Assembly (NCBI GenBank): GCA_028527945.1
Contig: JAQQAK010000443.1
Coordinates: forward strand, 1-11,008
DNA length: 11,008 nucleotides
Origin: Spirochaetaceae bacterium
GTDB taxonomy: Bacteria > Spirochaetota > Spirochaetia > UBA9216
Direction of reading: 5' to 3'
Under the pieces are notes generated by a model that was not told where the DNA came from, did not search any database, and saw only the letters and a list, made by a program, of their open reading frames with translations. The translations under genes were made by a program, and so were the position numbers. This document shows, piece after piece, positions 7,738 to 11,008 of this stretch (its first letter is position 1; every line of letters starts with the position of its first letter).

Positions 7738-7771
7738 GAAAAAGTCCATCAACTTTCAGGATTAGAAAGTT
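7735..7771 (-). promoter_or_regulatory. Two mutually exclusive hairpins between the LamG gene and the barrel gene
   Basis: Read on the minus strand, AACTTTC (7771-7765, overlapping the LamG stop codon) can pair with GAAAGTT (7757-7751) across a 7-base loop. CCTGAAA (7760-7754) can instead pair with TTTCAGG (7741-7735) across 12 bases. The two stems share bases 7754-7757, so they cannot form together. The second stem includes the first AGG of the barrel gene's ribosome-binding site. The stems are short and AT-rich, and no long U-run follows, so a plain terminator is unlikely; a translational or processing control is possible. Confidence 0.4.
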
Positions 7772-9734
7772 ACTCATCAGAGATATTTGTTGATAAATCC
7801 AGACTCTTTCGTACAATAAATATACTTTGAATTTTAAGTGGTAATTCAGAACTTGTATTTTCTATTTTAAAACTAACACTGCTAAAATCACCTTCAAATC
7901 CAGTATTTTGAACCTGTTCTTCCTCATCCGAAGAAGCCACCTGAACACCATCACTCATAAAGAGCAGACTAAAATCAACTATAGAGGTCCCCTCTCCTGT
8001 TTCACCATAAGAGAGAACAATCTTCGATGAAAGATCTACAGACGCTATTTCATCGAAAGAACCTTCCGCGTCTAAAGTATCTGCAGAAAAAACAGCTTTA
8101 GCACTAATAGTTGATGAATCTTCAAGTTCAATATTAATCATTATTTCTTCATAAGCCGGTACAAATGATGGTAACTCAACAATAGAATTTGGAGGAATAA
8201 TTAATATACTGTTTTCAATAGAAGCTGTAGAATCTTCTAAAGACAATTCCTCAGACGATTTATCAAATCCATCAGCATATACTAACGAATTTCCATATTC
8301 CAGCTCTTTTGCTCTCTCGAACTGCAAAGGATCAACAGCTTCACTTTCAGTTCCATCATCATAGTAAACCCCTAACTCATCAACCAATCCTGTAAAATTA
8401 TTATCAGTAAATAATAAAGTTTCTGCTTCATTATTTACTGAATCAGCCTTAGGCAAGCTTAAAGAATAGTTATCAGATAAATTATATTTAACTGATGAAT
8501 CAAAAGCACCATCAGAATACAAAGACAAAGAAAGAACATTATCTTCTTCTGTAACTGTAAAACTTATACTGGAGTATTCATTTTTTGTAAAAAGAGAGTT
8601 TTTTGAGTCTATTGAATAAATACTATCTGAAAAAGCAAGCTCACCACGAAGTTTCCCATCTTCAAGAATTTTTAATTTTATATAAAAATCATCATAACCT
8701 GAATATAAAAGAAGAGTCTCTCCACTTTCTTCATTAGAAGAAGTGAAAAAAGCATAAGGAATTACTGACATCATTACTGAAAAAGAACTAATTTTTTCTT
8801 CAGCATAGGGAATTATTAAACCTTCCGAAGAAAAACCGGAGACACTATCAAGATAGTATCCAAAAATACCGTTTTTGACAGCAAGACGAGGACTCCCCAC
8901 AGAAACAAGCTTCTCTATTCCAGAACTAGTTGATTCAGAAGAATTATAAGCGTTCCCCCTAAAATGAAAAAGTGTATAAAATTTGCTAGCAGGAGAAAAT
9001 TCTCCACTAACAGAACTTTGTTCTGTATTGACGTAAACAGGTATAGTCTTTTTTACAGAAGATTCAAACTCATAATCAGCCCCTTCTTTCGGAGCAAAAG
9101 GGAACGCTTCGAGTGTTAAATCATAAACGCCCTCAGTTTCAGGAGCTTTTATTTCAATACTCTCATATCCATCAGAAACAGAACCTTCTGCAATAGTCCC
9201 CCCATCAAAAGACCATCTTAGCCAGCACTCGTCTCCAGAGTAATACAAATCAGCATCAAATAAGCCCCCACCATCAGGATATAAAACAGGTGGATAAGAA
9301 TTAATACTTTTAATATTAATCTCACTATCAGTTACAAAAAAATCTCTATATTCGGAATATACAATCTCATCATCTGCATAAAAATCATATTTAATAGTAT
9401 ACTGCCCCACACCCCATTCCGACTTAAGTGTAATATTAGAAAAACTACCACCAGTATCTGTAACTTCTATTCTACTTTCATCATCAGTCTCTGTTGTATA
9501 TATTACATTACCATCTGGACCTATTATTGATATAACAATACTATCAGTTTCAAAATCGAGAGTAGCAATCTTATATTCAGTTGATATTTCATCATTTGCT
9601 GACAATATTGCACCACGAGATACTGAAGTAATATCTATGGGACTATTAGACACCTCCGTGTCAAATGTTAATTTATTATTACAACCTGAAATTGAGATTA
9701 TTAAAATTAGTATTATCAATAAGTATTTACGCAT
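7770..9734 (-). CDS. Large lipoprotein with LamG/concanavalin-A-like domain
   Basis: An exported protein of 654 residues from the ATG at 9734 (658 from an ATG at 9746). The N-terminus MRKYLLIILILIISISGC carries a good lipobox (SISGC), so it should be lipid-anchored. Numbered from the longer start: two beta-rich Ig/PKD-like modules (about 35-140 and 145-240), then a lectin-like jelly-roll from about 255 to 462 that closes with FTGLVDELGVYY, the typical end of LamG domains. A further beta-rich region (about 466-658) follows. Ser, Asp and Glu are abundant throughout and Cys is nearly absent, common in surface proteins. No catalytic motif is seen, so a binding or structural role at the cell surface or periplasm is the likeliest reading. 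It is first in the four-gene operon. The 9734 start is preferred because the best promoter would begin transcription just after the 9746 ATG, and an AGGG, although only 2 bases away, precedes 9734. The true start could still be 9746. Confidence 0.82.
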   Translation of the reverse strand: MRKYLLIILILIISISGCNNKLTFDTEVSNSPIDITSVSRGAILSANDEISTEYKIATLDFETDSIVISIIGPDGNVIYTTETDDESRIEVTDTGGSFSNITLKSEWGVGQYTIKYDFYADDEIVYSEYRDFFVTDSEINIKSINSYPPVLYPDGGGLFDADLYYSGDECWLRWSFDGGTIAEGSVSDGYESIEIKAPETEGVYDLTLEAFPFAPKEGADYEFESSVKKTIPVYVNTEQSSVSGEFSPASKFYTLFHFRGNAYNSSESTSSGIEKLVSVGSPRLAVKNGIFGYYLDSVSGFSSEGLIIPYAEEKISSFSVMMSVIPYAFFTSSNEESGETLLLYSGYDDFYIKLKILEDGKLRGELAFSDSIYSIDSKNSLFTKNEYSSISFTVTEEDNVLSLSLYSDGAFDSSVKYNLSDNYSLSLPKADSVNNEAETLLFTDNNFTGLVDELGVYYDDGTESEAVDPLQFERAKELEYGNSLVYADGFDKSSEELSLEDSTASIENSILIIPPNSIVELPSFVPAYEEIMINIELEDSSTISAKAVFSADTLDAEGSFDEIASVDLSSKIVLSYGETGEGTSIVDFSLLFMSDGVQVASSDEEEQVQNTGFEGDFSSVSFKIENTSSELPLKIQSIFIVRKSLDLSTNISDE

Positions 9735-9748
9735 ATCCCTACACATTA

Positions 9749-9777
9749 AGTATATAGTTAATAGTAAAATTTATCAA
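9749..9777 (-). promoter_or_regulatory. Promoter of the four-gene envelope operon
   Basis: On the minus strand TTGATA (9777-9772), a 17-base spacer and TATACT (9754-9749); both boxes match the sigma-70 consensus at 5 of 6 positions. The predicted transcription start near 9742 lies inside or just after the ATG at 9746, which argues that translation begins at 9734 with a leader of only about 8 bases. Confidence 0.6.
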
Positions 9778-9822
9778 ACCTTTCACATTAGAATAAATAT
9801 AAATATTACAATTTCCTTCTCT

Positions 9823-9860
9823 ATATTATTCAATGAAACCTTAGTTTAATTGAATAATAT
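9823..9860. repeat. Perfect 12-bp inverted repeat, possible operator between alr and the LamG operon
   Basis: ATATTATTCAAT (9823-9834) and its exact reverse complement ATTGAATAATAT (9849-9860) are separated by 14 bases. The right arm covers the proposed alr -35 box (9850-9855). A further TTCAAT follows at 9862-9867, so half-sites of the TTCAAT type occur three times in alternating orientation over about 40 bases. Binding by a dimeric regulator is a reasonable reading; an RNA hairpin is possible only if transcription enters from further upstream. Confidence 0.55.
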
Positions 9861-9878
9861 TTTCAATAAAGATAAAAT
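9850..9878 (+). promoter_or_regulatory. Possible alr promoter giving a leaderless mRNA
   Basis: TTGAAT (9850-9855), a 17-base spacer and TAAAAT (9873-9878), 7 bases before the alr ATG at 9886. The -10 box matches the consensus at 5 of 6 positions and the -35 box at its first four. No Shine-Dalgarno sequence precedes the ATG. The -35 box lies within the right arm of the 12-bp inverted repeat, so a bound protein there would block it. Confidence 0.5.
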
Positions 9879-9885
9879 ATCAAGA

Positions 9886-11008
9886 ATGAGAGCAACACGA
9901 GCCTATATAAACAGAAATAACCTTAAATATAATATTCAACTAATACGTAACCTTTCAGAGAAAAACACAATGATTTGTCTCCCTGTAAAAGCAGACGCAT
10001 ATGGACATGGAGCTATAGAAATAAGCAAAATCGCTATAGAATGTGAAGTAAACTATCTAGCAGTAGCCACTGTAAGCGAGGCAGAAGCGCTGAGGCAAGA
10101 TGGAATAAAAAAGCCCATACTTCTTCTGGGTCCGGTTCTACCTGAAGAAATTAAAACCATATCAGAATTAGAAATAGAAACAGTGATATCTAGCGAAGAG
10201 GAGTTATCCAGAATAACTTCAATAGCGAAAAACCCCATTGGTTTACATTTAAAAATTGATACAGGAATGGGGCGTATTGGATGTAAACCATCAGAAGCAG
10301 TAAAACTGGCAAAATCAATAAATGATTCAGCGAAAGCAAGACTCTGTGGTACGTGTACTCATTTTCCTGTATCTGACAGTTCAGAGACTTCTGATATCGA
10401 ATTTACCAAAAAACAAATTAAACTTTTTAAAAATACTATAGCTGCAATTGAAAAGGCTAACATACCTCATGGAATTATCCATGCAGCTAATTCAGGCGCA
10501 ATAATAAACTATCCCGAAGCTCATTTTGATATGATTAGACCGGGAATAATCTCTTATGGATACCTACCCGGAGGAAAAGAATCTCTCTTGAACCAAGATT
10601 CAATAGCAAAAAACTTAAAACCTGTAATGAATTTTGAATCAAAACTCATGTACATAAAAAAAGTCTCAAAGGGAACTTCTATCTCATATGGCAGGCTCTT
10701 TAAAACTACTGAAGAAAGCTGGATAGGAACAATTCCCGTAGGTTATGCTGACGGCTATCCAAGAAAACTAAGCAATAAATCTAAAGTTTTTATAAACGGC
10801 AAACTTTATCCTGTAGCTGGAACAGTCTGCATGGATCAGTTGATGGTAAACCTAGGGAAAAACTTAGAAGTCAAACTTTACGATAAAGTTATAATATTTG
10901 GAGATACAGAAGGAGCACCTTCCGCACAAGATCTTGCAAAAACAGCCGAAACAATCTCTTATGAAATTCTTTGTGGAATATCCAAACGAGTCCCAAGGAT
11001 TATTATTT
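9886..11008 (+). CDS. alr: Alanine racemase, last residues cut by window edge
   Basis: Alr interconverts L- and D-alanine with pyridoxal phosphate, supplying D-alanine for peptidoglycan in the cytoplasm. The frame stays open from the ATG at 9886 to the window end, giving 374 complete codons; the family is usually about 360-390, so only a short tail is missing. The PLP-binding lysine is Lys35 in VKADAYGHG. LKIDTGMGRIG follows at about 125-135, Arg218 lies in MIRPGI, and the second catalytic base Tyr268 lies in ISYGR. The C-terminal beta domain shows VGYADGYPR and AGTVCMDQLMV. The start is fixed by the RATRAYI-N-x-x-x-L-x-x-N opening typical of the family; no Shine-Dalgarno sequence is present. 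It is divergent from the LamG lipoprotein operon and shares its intergenic region of about 140 bases. Identity is very secure; alr rather than the catabolic dadX is assumed because no dadA-like neighbour is seen. Confidence 0.95.
   Translation, partial: MRATRAYINRNNLKYNIQLIRNLSEKNTMICLPVKADAYGHGAIEISKIAIECEVNYLAVATVSEAEALRQDGIKKPILLLGPVLPEEIKTISELEIETVISSEEELSRITSIAKNPIGLHLKIDTGMGRIGCKPSEAVKLAKSINDSAKARLCGTCTHFPVSDSSETSDIEFTKKQIKLFKNTIAAIEKANIPHGIIHAANSGAIINYPEAHFDMIRPGIISYGYLPGGKESLLNQDSIAKNLKPVMNFESKLMYIKKVSKGTSISYGRLFKTTEESWIGTIPVGYADGYPRKLSNKSKVFINGKLYPVAGTVCMDQLMVNLGKNLEVKLYDKVIIFGDTEGAPSAQDLAKTAETISYEILCGISKRVPRIII

Noticed and set aside
1..11008. Mobile element, CRISPR array, tRNA, riboswitch or defence system.
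   Set aside because: No transposase, repeat-spacer pattern, tRNA-like cloverleaf or known defence domain was seen on either strand.

Overview
The window is about 11 kb of AT-rich, densely coding bacterial DNA. A spirochaete (Spirochaetota) is the best guess. The reasons are loose lipoboxes of the FFSC type on two exported proteins, a tandem mnmE-mnmG pair, and a group of poorly conserved envelope lipoproteins resembling hypothetical proteins of Treponema/Spirochaeta-like genomes. This assignment rests on pattern recognition, not a search. No rRNA, tRNA, CRISPR array, insertion sequence or phage gene is visible, and no gene-free stretch exceeds about 150 bp.

Layout. (1) 1-3004, minus strand: mnmE then mnmG, together the tRNA wobble-uridine (U34) modification enzyme. 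mnmG begins at a TTG one base after the mnmE stop and runs off the left edge. (2) 3149-3901, plus strand: a complete cytoplasmic glycerophosphodiester phosphodiesterase, divergent from mnmE. (3) 9734-3908, minus strand: a four-gene operon of exported proteins. In order of transcription these are a large lipoprotein with a LamG/concanavalin-A-like domain, a protein with an N-terminal TolB/FlgT-like half and a C-terminal outer-membrane beta-barrel, a DUF6175-like lipoprotein, and an LPP20-like lipoprotein with an acidic linker. (4) 9886-11008, plus strand: alanine racemase (alr), missing only its last residues at the right edge.

The housekeeping genes are ordinary. The four-gene envelope operon is the accessory and least described part. 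It joins an LPP20 lipoprotein, a second small lipoprotein and a FlgT-like protein, a domain set that recalls the FlgO/FlgP/FlgT outer-membrane flagellar ring proteins of Vibrio, but here the FlgT-like part is fused to a beta-barrel. A shared outer-membrane or periplasmic complex is an inference.

Two regulatory patterns stand out. The first genes of the transcription units (mnmE, the phosphodiesterase gene, alr and, less exactly, the LamG gene) lack a proper Shine-Dalgarno sequence and have a -10-like hexamer about 6-7 bases (14 for the LamG gene) before the start codon, as expected for leaderless or near-leaderless mRNAs; two internal operon genes instead have clear GGAGAG-type sites. The divergent alr/LamG intergenic region carries a perfect 12-bp inverted repeat over the alr -35 box, and the gap after the LamG gene can form two mutually exclusive hairpins, one of which covers part of the next ribosome-binding site.
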